Origin: Natronosporangium sp035305625
GTDB lineage: Bacteria; Actinomycetota; Actinomycetes; Mycobacteriales; Micromonosporaceae
NCBI GenBank assembly: GCA_963809545.1
Contig: CAWEKD010000009.1
Coordinates: forward strand, 1-64,000
Reading direction: 5' to 3'
DNA: 64,000 bases
Position numbers and translations under genes: made by a program. How positions within the stretch are numbered: position 1 is the stretch's first letter; each line of letters begins with the position of its first letter. The notes beneath the pieces were generated by a model. It had not been told where the DNA came from. It did no database searches and saw only the letters and a list, made by a program, of their open reading frames with translations. This document shows, in pieces, positions 19,292 through 27,690 of the stretch.

Positions 19292-20263
19292 ATGAAGGTG
19301 CGCCAGCTTGCCGCCGGCCTCAACAGCGTGCTCGTCATCGGGCCCTCGCAGCACGTGCGGTTGATCGAGCGGGCCCCGAATGGGTTGTGGGGTCGCTGGC
19401 AATCGACCCCCATCACGGCCAAGTCCGTCGTCCACGGGGGAAGCGTGGTCGCCACCATCGGGCCCGACGACCGGGTGTCCGCGTTCGAGCGGGGGATATG
19501 GCACCCAGCGACGACGTGGGACCGTGAGGCGCGCGAGGTCAGGTCGAGCCGCGTGCCTGGGCGCGGCGCCGTCCTGCTGGCGGTGGACCAGCATGCGGTC
19601 TGGTCGACGTGGAAAGAGGCACCCAAGGCGCCATGGTGCGCGTGGTGCCCGATCGAGGGAGTGGTCGAAGGGCTCGAGGCGACATCCAATCCGAGCGGCG
19701 GAGTCGCGATCTTCGGGATTCGCGAGGGCGAAGTCCACCACGCCCGGCAGGCGCGGGCGCTCGGGGCGTGGGAGGGTTGGACTTCGCTGGACGCCCCGTC
19801 CGGCCGGACGGCGATGGTGCGTGCCCAGACCATCAGCGGTGGCGGGCTGGCGATCTTCGCGGTCGGCGGCGACGGCGCGGTCCATCATCGATGGCAGGAC
19901 AAGCCGCTCGGGCCGTGGCGTCCGTGGGAGTCGCTCGGCGGTGCAGCGAGGAGCGTCACGGTCGCCAAGTCGACCACCGGCGGACTCGCGATCTTCACCG
20001 TCGGCACCGACGACGCCGTGCGCTACCGGTATCAGTCCCGCCCTTTCGGGCCGTGGGGCCCCTGGACCTCCTTGTACGGACGTGTCCGCGACGTCACGGC
20101 GCAGCCCAGCTATACCGACGGTCTGGAGGTGTTTGCGATCGGACTCGACGGAGAGGTGCACCACGCGTGGTGCGAGCGGGTCGATGCGCCCTGGACGGTC
20201 TGGACTGCGCTCGACTATGAGCTCTCGCCGTTCCATGCCCCTGTGGCGCGTGCCATGCTCTAG
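19292..20263 (+). CDS. PLL/tectonin-like six-bladed beta-propeller protein
   Basis: 323 residues made of six ~45-residue repeats, each ending in a tryptophan-rich turn: GRWQSTP, CAWCPIEG, GAWEGWTSLDAP, GPWRPWESLGG, GPWGPWTSLYG and APWTVWTALDYE. The opposite edge of each blade reads GGLAIFAVGGDGAVHH or a close variant. This is the pattern of PLL-type fucose lectins and tectonin propellers. No signal peptide is visible. ATG 19292 was chosen because GGAG lies 6 bases upstream; a GTG 57 bp earlier gives a non-repeat tail. It stands alone between mgtE and tyrS. It may bind glycans on the cell's own or a neighbour's surface; that is inferred from the fold only. Confidence 0.75.
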   Translation: MKVRQLAAGLNSVLVIGPSQHVRLIERAPNGLWGRWQSTPITAKSVVHGGSVVATIGPDDRVSAFERGIWHPATTWDREAREVRSSRVPGRGAVLLAVDQHAVWSTWKEAPKAPWCAWCPIEGVVEGLEATSNPSGGVAIFGIREGEVHHARQARALGAWEGWTSLDAPSGRTAMVRAQTISGGGLAIFAVGGDGAVHHRWQDKPLGPWRPWESLGGAARSVTVAKSTTGGLAIFTVGTDDAVRYRYQSRPFGPWGPWTSLYGRVRDVTAQPSYTDGLEVFAIGLDGEVHHAWCERVDAPWTVWTALDYELSPFHAPVARAML

Positions 20264-21522
20264 GCTACGATGACCAGCCGCACGTAATTCTTCTTGCCTT
20301 TCCGGAGGATCAGAAAGCGTTCCTCCGGCGGGCCCTGCAGCGAGTCCTCGCCGATCCGCAGCTCGACATCGTCGATCGGCCGCCCGTTCAGATAGAAACC
20401 CTTGCCCTGGATGCCGCGCCGCGCGTCCGCCTTCGAGCTCGCGAGGCCGCTGGCGACGAGCACCTCGATCACCGGCAGCCCATCCGGCAGCTGCGCCCGC
20501 GACACCCGCCGCTCGGGCATGTCCGCGAGCGCCTCGGCCGGCAGCTCGCCGCCGTCGCCACCGAACAGGGCTGCGCTGGTCTCGATGGCGGTATCAGCAG
20601 CGGCGTCGCCGTGCACGGTGGCGGTCACCTGGCGAGCGAGCACCCGCTGGGCTTCCCGGCGACTCGGGTCCGACGCGTGATCGGCGATCGTCTTGGCGAC
20701 CTGCTCCAGCGGGAGGAAGGTGAACAGCTTGAGATACCGCTCGACGTCGCGGTCGTCGGTGTTCAGCCAGAACTGGTAGAAGTGGTACGGGCTGGTCCGC
20801 TCGGGATCGAGCCAGACGTTGCCGGCTTCGCTCTTGCCGAACTTGGTGCCGCTCGCCGTGGTGATGAGCGGGAACACCAGGCCGTGCACCTGGCGCCGCT
20901 CGCGGCGGTCCACCAGCCACGTGCCGGCCGTGATGTTGCCCCACTGATCGCTCCCGCCCATCTGGAGCTCGCAGCCTTCGGTGTGGAACAGATGCAAGTA
21001 GTCGTATGCCTGGATCAGCATGTAGCTGAACTCGGTGTACGAGATCCCGCTGTCCATCCGGCTCTGCACCGACTCCTTCTGCAGCATGTAGCTGACGGTG
21101 AAGTGTTTGCCGGTGTCGCGCAGGAACTCCATCAGCGTCAGGCCGCGCAGCCAGTCGGCGTTGTTGCGGAACCGGGCCGCATTGGCGCCCTCGAACGCCA
21201 GGAACCGGCGAAGCTGGTGCACGAGCCGCTGGGCGTTGCGGTCGATCTGATCGAGCGAGAGCACCGGGCGCTCGCTCCGCTTGCCGCTCGGATCGCCCAC
21301 CATGCCGGTGCCGCCGCCGACCAGTGCGATCGGCGTATGCCCCAGCCGTTGCAGCCACGCCATGCCCATCACCGGCACCAGGCTGCCGACGTGGAGCGAG
21401 TCCGCGGTCGGGTCGAACCCGACGTAGGCGGTGATCGGGCCCTGACGCAGGCGCTCGGCGAGCCCGGGCGTCGCGTCCTGCACGAAGCCGCGGGCGCCGA
21501 GCAGTTCGAGAAGATCGCTCAT
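20260..21522 (-). CDS. tyrS: tyrosyl-tRNA synthetase
   Basis: Charges tRNA-Tyr. The 420-aa product has the TyrRS start ITAYVGFDPTADSLHVGSL, with the class I HIGH motif as HVGS. Tyr-binding region ISYTEFSYMLIQAYD, QMGGSDQWGNITAG, and a KMSKS equivalent TASGTKFGKSEAG follow. The C-terminal S4-like RNA-binding domain contains ASSKADARRGIQGKGFYLNG. The ATG is at 21520-21522. Its TAG and the propeller gene's TAG on the opposite strand are both read from the same CTAG at 20260-20263, so the genes end tail to tail with no spacer. Confidence 0.95.
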   Translation of the reverse strand: MSDLLELLGARGFVQDATPGLAERLRQGPITAYVGFDPTADSLHVGSLVPVMGMAWLQRLGHTPIALVGGGTGMVGDPSGKRSERPVLSLDQIDRNAQRLVHQLRRFLAFEGANAARFRNNADWLRGLTLMEFLRDTGKHFTVSYMLQKESVQSRMDSGISYTEFSYMLIQAYDYLHLFHTEGCELQMGGSDQWGNITAGTWLVDRRERRQVHGLVFPLITTASGTKFGKSEAGNVWLDPERTSPYHFYQFWLNTDDRDVERYLKLFTFLPLEQVAKTIADHASDPSRREAQRVLARQVTATVHGDAAADTAIETSAALFGGDGGELPAEALADMPERRVSRAQLPDGLPVIEVLVASGLASSKADARRGIQGKGFYLNGRPIDDVELRIGEDSLQGPPEERFLILRKGKKNYVRLVIVA

Positions 21523-21576
21523 AGGCGCGTATCGTACCCGCTGGAAACGTGCCTCGCAACCGGCTAGCTTGCGGGC

Positions 21577-23871
21577 ATGGCCCGCCGGCAACCTGGTTTG
21601 CTGCAGCGCGTTTGGCTGTCCCCGCGCGCCCGCCGCATCGTTCTGGTCTCGTTCCTCGCAGCCGTTGCATTCGGAGTGGCCGTCCTGACGGCGCTCTGGA
21701 CGCGGGCCTGCGCCGGAAACAGCTGTCCCTCCATCACCGAGCTCGGCGGGTACGACCCCAACCAGGCGTCGAAAGTCTACGCGGCGGACGGGCGGCTCAT
21801 CACCGACCTCGGCCTCGAGCGCCGCACGGTCGTCCCGCTGGGCGAGATGTCGCCCTACGTGAAGGCCGCGTTCATCACGGTGGAGGACAAGCGGTTCTAC
21901 GAGCACCACGGCATCGACTGGTACCGGGTGTTCGGCGCCATCAAGAACAACATCACCAAGTTCCGCGTGGCCGAGGGGTTCTCGACCATCACCATGCAGC
22001 TCGCGCGGAACCTGTGGCCCGAGGACATCAGCGGCCGGGACAAGACCCTCCGCCGGAAGCTGCGGGAAGCGCGCGTGGCCCGCGAGATCGAGGCCAAGTA
22101 CCCCAAGGACAAAATCCTCGAGCTGTACCTCAATCAGATCGACCTGGGGAACCGCGCCTACGGGGTCGAGGCCGCGTCGCAGCGCTACTTCGGCAAATCG
22201 GTGCGCGACCTCAACGTCGCCGAGGCGGCCACGCTGGCGGCGATTCCCAAGGCGCCCTCCCGCTACAATCCCCGCAAGAACCCGAACCTCAGCGTCCAGC
22301 GCCGAAACACGATCCTGAACCTGCTGCGCGACAACGGGCTGCTGTCGGCGGCGGACGCGGAGCGGTGGAAGGCCTACCCGTTGCTGCTGTCGTCGCACTC
22401 GGACTTCAGCGGCGTCGCCGAATACTTCGTAGAGTACGTGCGGCAGCAGCTCGACGCGCGCTTCGGCTCCAACCTCTACAAGTCGGGCTACCGGATCTAC
22501 ACCACGCTCGATCTCGACACCCAGCAGGCCGCGGAGCGCGCGCTAGAGGCGCGGCTCGAGGCGATCGAGAGCGGGGCCGACGGGAAGTTCACCTGGCCGA
22601 CCTATCGTCAGTACCTGGATTCGCGGGCCGATACCCCGGATAACGGTAGCCGGACGATGACGCCGTACCTCCAGGGGCTGGTGGTCACGCTCGACGCCAA
22701 GACCGGCAACATCCGGGCGATGGTGGGTGGCCGCGACTTCGAGGACAGCAAGTTCAACCGCGCCACGCAGGCGCTCCGCCAGCCGGGGTCCACCTTCAAG
22801 CCGATCGTCTACGCGGCGGCGGTCGAGGCGGGCTATCCGCTGTCTCACGTGATGGTGGACGATCCGCTCACGGTCGAGATGGCCACCGACACGGTGCCGT
22901 GGGCCCCTCAGAACTACGACCTCGAGTTCGACGGCCCGATGACACTCCGGCGCGCGCTCTACATGTCGCGCAACATCATCGCCATCAAGCTGGGCATGGA
23001 GCTGGGCGAGGAGACGGTCATCGGCGAGGCCTCCAAGTTCGGGCTCACGACCCGAGTTCCTCCGTATCCGTCGATCCACATCGGCTCGGCGGACGTGATC
23101 CCGCTCGAGATAATCGCGGCCTACACCACCTTCGCGAACCTGGGCACGCGCACGATCCCGAACGGGATTCTCCGCGTCGAGGACCGCACCGGCAAGATCA
23201 TCTGGCAGCCGCAGGTGCGCGCGCTCCCAGTGATGGATACCGCGCACGCATGGCTGATGACCGATGCGCTTCGCGACGTCGTCCGCCACGGGACGGCAGT
23301 GGGCTCGGTCGGGTCGCGGATCAACTTTCCGGCCGGCGGCAAGACGGGGACGACCAACGACGGCTTCGACGTCTGGTTTATCGGCTTCACGCCGGACCTG
23401 GTGGCGGGCGTGTGGATCGGCTTCGACCAGCCGAGGAAGATCAAGGCCAACGCGCAGGGCGGGGTGCTCGCGGCGCCGGCGTGGACGGCCATGATGCGCG
23501 AGGTGTACGAGCGCCGGGCGCTGCCCGCCGCCTGGCCGCGACCCGACGGGCTGACGGCCCTCGACATCGACAAGACCACCGGCTACAAGGCGACGCCGTT
23601 CTGTCCCAAGGACGTGCACTACATCGAATCGTTCATCCCCGGCACCGAGCCCACGGCGTTCTGTCCGATCCACTCGCCGTTCGGCGCGGTCGGCAACACC
23701 ACCGGGCCGATGGGCGGGACCGGCACCGCCCCGGACGGAGCCCCTCAGCCGACGGCCCCGCTGCCGCCGGGAGTGGCGCGCCCCGCGCCGGTCGCGCCGC
23801 CGCCGCCCGGCCAGAGCGGGACCACGGGAGTCATGGGGGGCGCGGGACCGGCGCCGAACCAGCAGCGCTAG
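21577..23871 (+). CDS. mrcA: penicillin-binding protein 1A (bifunctional)
   Basis: Peptidoglycan polymerase and cross-linker anchored in the inner membrane. 764 aa: one N-terminal transmembrane helix (RIVLVSFLAAVAFGVAVL), then the GT51 glycosyltransferase with catalytic VEDKRFYEHHGIDWYRV, the second-site STITMQLARN and ELYLNQIDLGNRAYGVEAA. The transpeptidase domain has SxxK as QPGSTFKPIVY near residue 403, SxN as MSRNIIAIK, and KTG as GGKTGTTNDGFD near 586. The last ~60 residues are a low-complexity Pro/Gly tail, perhaps periplasmic tether. Divergent from tyrS with a 54-bp gap. Confidence 0.93.
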   Translation: MARRQPGLLQRVWLSPRARRIVLVSFLAAVAFGVAVLTALWTRACAGNSCPSITELGGYDPNQASKVYAADGRLITDLGLERRTVVPLGEMSPYVKAAFITVEDKRFYEHHGIDWYRVFGAIKNNITKFRVAEGFSTITMQLARNLWPEDISGRDKTLRRKLREARVAREIEAKYPKDKILELYLNQIDLGNRAYGVEAASQRYFGKSVRDLNVAEAATLAAIPKAPSRYNPRKNPNLSVQRRNTILNLLRDNGLLSAADAERWKAYPLLLSSHSDFSGVAEYFVEYVRQQLDARFGSNLYKSGYRIYTTLDLDTQQAAERALEARLEAIESGADGKFTWPTYRQYLDSRADTPDNGSRTMTPYLQGLVVTLDAKTGNIRAMVGGRDFEDSKFNRATQALRQPGSTFKPIVYAAAVEAGYPLSHVMVDDPLTVEMATDTVPWAPQNYDLEFDGPMTLRRALYMSRNIIAIKLGMELGEETVIGEASKFGLTTRVPPYPSIHIGSADVIPLEIIAAYTTFANLGTRTIPNGILRVEDRTGKIIWQPQVRALPVMDTAHAWLMTDALRDVVRHGTAVGSVGSRINFPAGGKTGTTNDGFDVWFIGFTPDLVAGVWIGFDQPRKIKANAQGGVLAAPAWTAMMREVYERRALPAAWPRPDGLTALDIDKTTGYKATPFCPKDVHYIESFIPGTEPTAFCPIHSPFGAVGNTTGPMGGTGTAPDGAPQPTAPLPPGVARPAPVAPPPPGQSGTTGVMGGAGPAPNQQR

Positions 23872-23872
23872 G

Positions 23873-25129
23873 GTGAGGGCCCGCCGGCTGGCCGCTCGGT
23901 GGGTCCTGCCCGTCGAAGGCCCGGCGATCGAGCGGGGCGCCCTGCTGATCGGGCCGGACGGCCGGATCCGCGCGGTGGGGTCGGACGATGCGGTCCCGGC
24001 TCCTGCCGATGTACCGGTGGAAGATTTCGGGGACGCGCTCCTGCTCCCCGGCCTGATCAATACGCACACGCACCTCGAGTTGACCGGCATGGGTGGCCAG
24101 CCGCCGGCCGCGGAGTTCGCGGCCTGGATCCGTGGCCTGCGCGAGGCCAAGGCGGCACGCTCCCCCGAAGCGTTCCTCGCGGCCGCGCGGCGCGGCTTGG
24201 CCGACTGCTGGGCCGCGGGCGTCACCACCGTGGCCGACACGGGCGATTCGGGTGCGGTCGCGCAGGCGCTCGCCGATGCGGACGGCTCGGGGATCGCGTA
24301 TCACGAGGTGTTCGGACCGCATCCTGACCAGCGGGACGAGAGCATGCTCGGATTGCAGCGGCAGGTGGAGCGGCTGGGGCGATACGCCGCGGAGCGTGTG
24401 CGTCTGGGCGTCTCGCCCCACGCCCCTTACACGGTGAGCGGACCGCTCTACGCCGCGGCCGCCGCGTGGGCGCGCACGATGGACCTGCCCATGGCGGTGC
24501 ATCTGGCCGAGTCGCTCGCCGAGAGCCGGCTGCTCGCCGGTGGAGAAGGGCCCTTCGCCGACGCCTGGCGGGCGCGCGGAATCCCGCTGCCCGCCCCGGC
24601 CGGACGCACGCCGGTCGAATGGCTGGACGAGCACGGTGTGCTGACCGAGCGGACGCTCTGCATCCACGTGGTGCGGGCCTCTGCCGCGGACATCGGGATC
24701 CTGGCGCGAGCGGATGCTCCGATCGCGCATTGTCCGCTCTCCAATCGAACGCACGGGCACGGTGCCGCGCCGCTCGGCGCATTGCTCGCGGCGGGTCTTC
24801 GGGTGGGTCTCGGCACCGACTCGGTCGTCAGCGTGGGAGCACTCGACCTCCTGGCGGAGGCGCGCGCCGCTCGCGAGCTGGCCGGTCTCGACGCCGCTCG
24901 GACGCTCCGGCTCGCGACCATCGAGGGCGCGCGGGCCCTCGGGCTCGAGGACGACGTCGGCAGCCTTCGGCCCGGCAAGTGGGGCGACGTCGTCGTGCTC
25001 CGATCCGGAGACACGGCGGTGGGGGCGCCGAAGGCGGCGCCTGAGGAGCGTGTGCTGGCCGGCGCGCCAGTGGTGGTGGCCACCTTTGTGGGAGGACGGG
25101 ACGTGTATCGAAACACCCGGCCGCTGTGA
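23873..25129 (+). CDS. amidohydrolase-superfamily metal-dependent deaminase/hydrolase
   Basis: 418-aa cyclic-amidohydrolase (ATZ/TRZ, SsnA, MtaD-like). Metal ligands are visible: LLLPGLINTHTHLELTG (HxH), a middle SPHAPYTVSG with VHLAESLAESRLL (His then Glu), and the distal Asp in RVGLGTDSVVSVG. Members deaminate or hydrolyse adenosine-like or s-triazine-like compounds; aminofutalosine deaminase of menaquinone synthesis is a possible identity but nothing here proves it. GTG start 1 base after the mrcA stop, and its TGA overlaps the argR GTG, so all three are probably co-transcribed. Confidence 0.82.
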   Translation: MRARRLAARWVLPVEGPAIERGALLIGPDGRIRAVGSDDAVPAPADVPVEDFGDALLLPGLINTHTHLELTGMGGQPPAAEFAAWIRGLREAKAARSPEAFLAAARRGLADCWAAGVTTVADTGDSGAVAQALADADGSGIAYHEVFGPHPDQRDESMLGLQRQVERLGRYAAERVRLGVSPHAPYTVSGPLYAAAAAWARTMDLPMAVHLAESLAESRLLAGGEGPFADAWRARGIPLPAPAGRTPVEWLDEHGVLTERTLCIHVVRASAADIGILARADAPIAHCPLSNRTHGHGAAPLGALLAAGLRVGLGTDSVVSVGALDLLAEARAARELAGLDAARTLRLATIEGARALGLEDDVGSLRPGKWGDVVVLRSGDTAVGAPKAAPEERVLAGAPVVVATFVGGRDVYRNTRPL

Positions 25130-25572
25130 AGATCCAACGCCACGCCGCCATCCTGCGGGTCGTCCGGGAGCGGCGCATCGAGAGTCAGGACGATCTGCGC
25201 GAGGCCCTCGCCACGGAGGGGTTCACGGTCACCCAGGCCACCTTGTCACGGGACATCCGTGAGCTCGGCCTCGCCAAGCTGGCGGATCCGCAGGGCGGCG
25301 CGTTCTACACCCATCCTCACCGGGCGGCCGTGCGTCCGGATCTCGCCCAGGTGCTGCCGGCGCTGCTGGTGAGCGTGGACGGCGTTGGCCCGCTGCTGGT
25401 GCTCAAGACGGCCAGCGGCTCCGCCGGCGCGATCACCGAAGGGCTCGATCAGGCCGGCTGGGCGGAAGTGATCGGGACCATCGCCGGGGACGACACCGTC
25501 CTCGTGATCACACGGAGTCAGCGCCTGCGGGAGGTGGTGGCCGCCCGCATCCAGGCGCTAGTGAAGAAGTAG
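25126..25572 (+). CDS. argR: arginine repressor, ArgR family
   Basis: 148 aa. Winged-helix N-domain IESQDDLREALATEGFTVTQ with the recognition segment QATLSRDIRELGLAKL, the family's best marker. The C-terminal hexamerisation and arginine-binding domain includes LLVLKTASGSAGAITEGLD and IGTIAGDDTVLVITR. It would bind ARG boxes and control arginine biosynthesis or catabolism with L-Arg as co-repressor. No arginine genes are next to it in the window. The GTG start overlaps the previous TGA. Confidence 0.93.
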   Translation: MKIQRHAAILRVVRERRIESQDDLREALATEGFTVTQATLSRDIRELGLAKLADPQGGAFYTHPHRAAVRPDLAQVLPALLVSVDGVGPLLVLKTASGSAGAITEGLDQAGWAEVIGTIAGDDTVLVITRSQRLREVVAARIQALVKK

Positions 25573-26210
25573 CCCGCGCTCGCCCGAGGTCTCGCCGGGT
25601 CCAGAGGCGTCGTCCAGCGGCACGATGGTCTGGAGCTTCCCGGTCGGCGCGAGCGGGATATCGTCGACCGCTTCGACCTCGAAGCGACCTCGTCGAAGCT
25701 CGAGAGGTGCTGGATGCGCGGCAGCAGTCCCAGCCGGCGGAGCAGCACAACCGGTCCGCTCTTGGCGACCGCCTGGCCCGTGTTGACGTTCACCTGGCGG
25801 TCGAAGAGACCGTGCCCAAAGGCGCCGAGGGCCCGGCTCCAGACGCCGGAGACCTCTGCCTGATCCCGGCTGTTGCGAACGACGCGGAGCGGCTCACCGG
25901 TCGAACCCGAGGTCGTGACGGCAGACAATCGTCGCGGGTCCTCGGTCACCATGTCCGCCGGCCCCGCCGCGTGGAGCTGCGGCTTGTCCAGCAGGGGCAG
26001 CTCGACGAGCGTCGCCTCGGTCAGCTCGACGGGCGTCATTCCCGCTCGGTCGAACAGCTCGCGGTAGTAGGCCGCGGCGCGGGCCACCAGCGCCAGCCGG
26101 TGCAGTCGCTGCCGCCGTCGGTCGGCGAGGGACTCGGGGTCGAGCCACTGCTCCCGGCGTCGTGCGCGGCTGGCGGATAGCAGATGGATCAAGGACGTAA
26201 CAGACGTCAT
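25558..26210 (-). pseudogene. PaaK-like adenylate-forming enzyme with internal deletion
   Basis: The first ~150 residues are the N-terminus of a phenylacetate-CoA-ligase-like (CapK/PaaK) protein: ARAAAYYRELFDRAGM, LVELPLLDKPQLHA and the P-loop TTSGSTGEPLRVVRNSR. After HLSSFDEVA the text jumps, one frame over, to FEVEAVDDIPLAPTGKLQTI, which is the extreme C-terminus of the same family. About 200-250 residues holding the rest of the active site are missing. The joint (about 25673-25698) carries a near-repeat, CTTCGACGAGGTCG followed by CTTCGAGGTCG, compatible with a slip or collapsed assembly. Its stop overlaps the end of argR. Not functional as read. Confidence 0.7.
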
Positions 26211-26269
26211 CCGAAGGACTTTCCCTGTGTGTGTGCGGTTGGAACGACAGGCGATCCTCCCTTGCCGGG

Positions 26270-26289
26270 GCGTAAGCTGTGCGTTACGC
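26270..26289. other. inverted repeat in divergent promoter region
   Basis: GCGTAA, eight bases, TTACGC. It lies in the 208-bp gap between the PaaK-like gene and the HNH nuclease gene, which diverge. It could be an operator or a short hairpin; nothing ties it to a known regulator. Confidence 0.25.
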
Positions 26290-26418
26290 TTGAACTGTGC
26301 GGTGACCGGGGGCACGCCGGCCCGCCGTGGCTCCCGTCCGGCCCGCCCGTGTCGGGGCGAGCGAGACGGGATTCGTGCATCCTCCCTTGATGGCCACAGT
26401 GCGCGCCGGAGATTACGC

Positions 26419-27000
26419 GTGCGGTGCTTGGCGTTGAATGCCTCCTTTGAGCCGTTGACGATGGTCCCGGTGCGCCGGGCCCTCCGTCTCGTCATCGAGG
26501 GCAAGGCGGAGATCGTCGAATCGGACGCCGATGCGTTCGTCCGCAGCGAACGGCTGACCCTTCCGAAACCGGCCATCATCAGGCTGGTGAAGTTCGTGCA
26601 CGTCCCCCGCCGCTTCCGTCGCCAAGTCACCAACACATTCCTCTTCGCCCGCGACAGCTACCGCTGCCAGTACTGCCATCGGGGCCAGGGCGAGCTGCGC
26701 CACCGGGAGTGCCTGACGCGGGATCACCTGATTCCGCTGTCCCGCGGCGGCGACAACGAGTGGACCAACGTGGTCACCGCCTGCAGCGCGTGCAACACGA
26801 GGAAGGGGAACCACCTGCCGGAGGAGTGCGGGATGCATCCGCTGGTGACCCCGCGTGAGCCGCACTTCGTGCACCTGTCGTGGGCGGTCCGTCGGCTCTC
26901 TGCGGCCCAGGCGAAGTACATCAAGCTCTTCTACGGTGAAGAGGCCCTCCGGGCGCTGGGCGGGACGATCGAGCAGCCGCTCACCGCACGTCGAAGCTGA
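26419..27000 (+). CDS. HNH endonuclease (stand-alone housekeeping type)
   Basis: 193 aa. N-terminus CLALNASFEPLTMVPVRRAL and GKAEIVES is the usual start of the widespread single-domain HNH family. The nuclease core has zinc-binding CQYC, then RECLTRDHLIPLSRGGDN (catalytic His in DH) and a second CSACNTRKGN. GTG 26419 is the conserved start; an upstream in-frame extension is unlike the family and rich in GC filler. The cellular role of these proteins is not settled. It is not linked to restriction-modification genes or phage genes here. Its 3' end overlaps the convergent DUF4390 gene by 20 bp. Confidence 0.85.
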   Translation: MRCLALNASFEPLTMVPVRRALRLVIEGKAEIVESDADAFVRSERLTLPKPAIIRLVKFVHVPRRFRRQVTNTFLFARDSYRCQYCHRGQGELRHRECLTRDHLIPLSRGGDNEWTNVVTACSACNTRKGNHLPEECGMHPLVTPREPHFVHLSWAVRRLSAAQAKYIKLFYGEEALRALGGTIEQPLTARRS

Positions 27001-27649
27001 GGCTGCGGACCTCGAGCCGCAGACTTGGCAGTCCGGCGAGTCGAAGCAGGAAGCGTGTCGCCCCCCGACCCACCGCCTCGCCCACCCCCTCCTTGCCCTG
27101 CGCCACCTCGCCCAGATCGCCTTCCAGGAACCGCTGGAGCTCGTCCAGATCCGAGTCCGAGAGCGTCGAGATCTCGAGCGACGCCACGTAGTAGTAGCGG
27201 CCGTTCTGCGTCGGCCGCGCGCTCACCTGATAGGCAAAGGCCAGCGCGGCCCCGAGCGCGTCGACCGTGGCGTAGCGGCGCTCGCGCACCCGGCCGCCCA
27301 CGAGCGTCAGCAGCGTGTACTGATCGAGCAGCGGCTCGTGCCGCAGCACCACATCCCATTCGACTTGGCGCTCGAAGGCGTCGAACCAGGCGCCGCGGGA
27401 CCGCCACACCTCAACCTTGTAGTGCAGGCGCACCGGCAGTCCGGAGCGCAGCGCGGTGAGCCACCGGCCGTCGCTCAGCAGGTTTTCCGACCGGACGATG
27501 GGCGCGCGGGACCCCGCGGGCGTCGTGTCAGTGGCCAGGCGAACCGTCAGCCGCACGGCGGGCGACGCCTGCGCCGCGCCGCGCTGCGGACGACCCGCCG
27601 CCATTGACAGGGCGCCGACCAGAGCCAGCGTGAGGCGTCGCGTCCGCAC
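26981..27649 (-). CDS. DUF4390-family exported protein
   Basis: 222 aa from GTG 27649. A signal peptide is visible (TRRLTLALVGALSMAAG, then GAAQA). The mature part has VRLTVRLATDTTPAG-type strand pattern, GLPVRLHYKVEVWRSRG, FDAFERQVEWDVVLRHEPL and LDELQRFLEGDLGEV, matching DUF4390 proteins that are often encoded beside outer-membrane or histidine-kinase genes in Gram-negatives. Function unknown. Its start codon overlaps the TAG of an upstream beta-barrel-like gene (TAGTG), so the two were an operon before the sequence was cut. Confidence 0.7.
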   Translation of the reverse strand: MRTRRLTLALVGALSMAAGRPQRGAAQASPAVRLTVRLATDTTPAGSRAPIVRSENLLSDGRWLTALRSGLPVRLHYKVEVWRSRGAWFDAFERQVEWDVVLRHEPLLDQYTLLTLVGGRVRERRYATVDALGAALAFAYQVSARPTQNGRYYYVASLEISTLSDSDLDELQRFLEGDLGEVAQGKEGVGEAVGRGATRFLLRLAGLPSLRLEVRSLSFDVR

Positions 27650-27690
27650 TAGAATCGGCGCTGCAGTCTCACGAGGAAGCGCACCGGCTC
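27649..27690 (-). CDS. 3' end of a beta-barrel-like gene, cut at the junction
   Basis: Only the last codons remain: GEPVRFLVRLQRRF then TAG (27649-27651). Alternating hydrophobic residues and a final Phe are the C-terminal signature of outer-membrane beta-barrel proteins. Upstream of this the sequence becomes casA of another organism, so the rest of the gene is not in the window. The upstream boundary is approximate. Confidence 0.45.
   Translation of the reverse strand, partial: EPVRFLVRLQRRF

Noticed and set aside
25558..26210. Functional phenylacetate-CoA ligase
   Set aside because: Only the two ends of the protein are present and they are in different frames.
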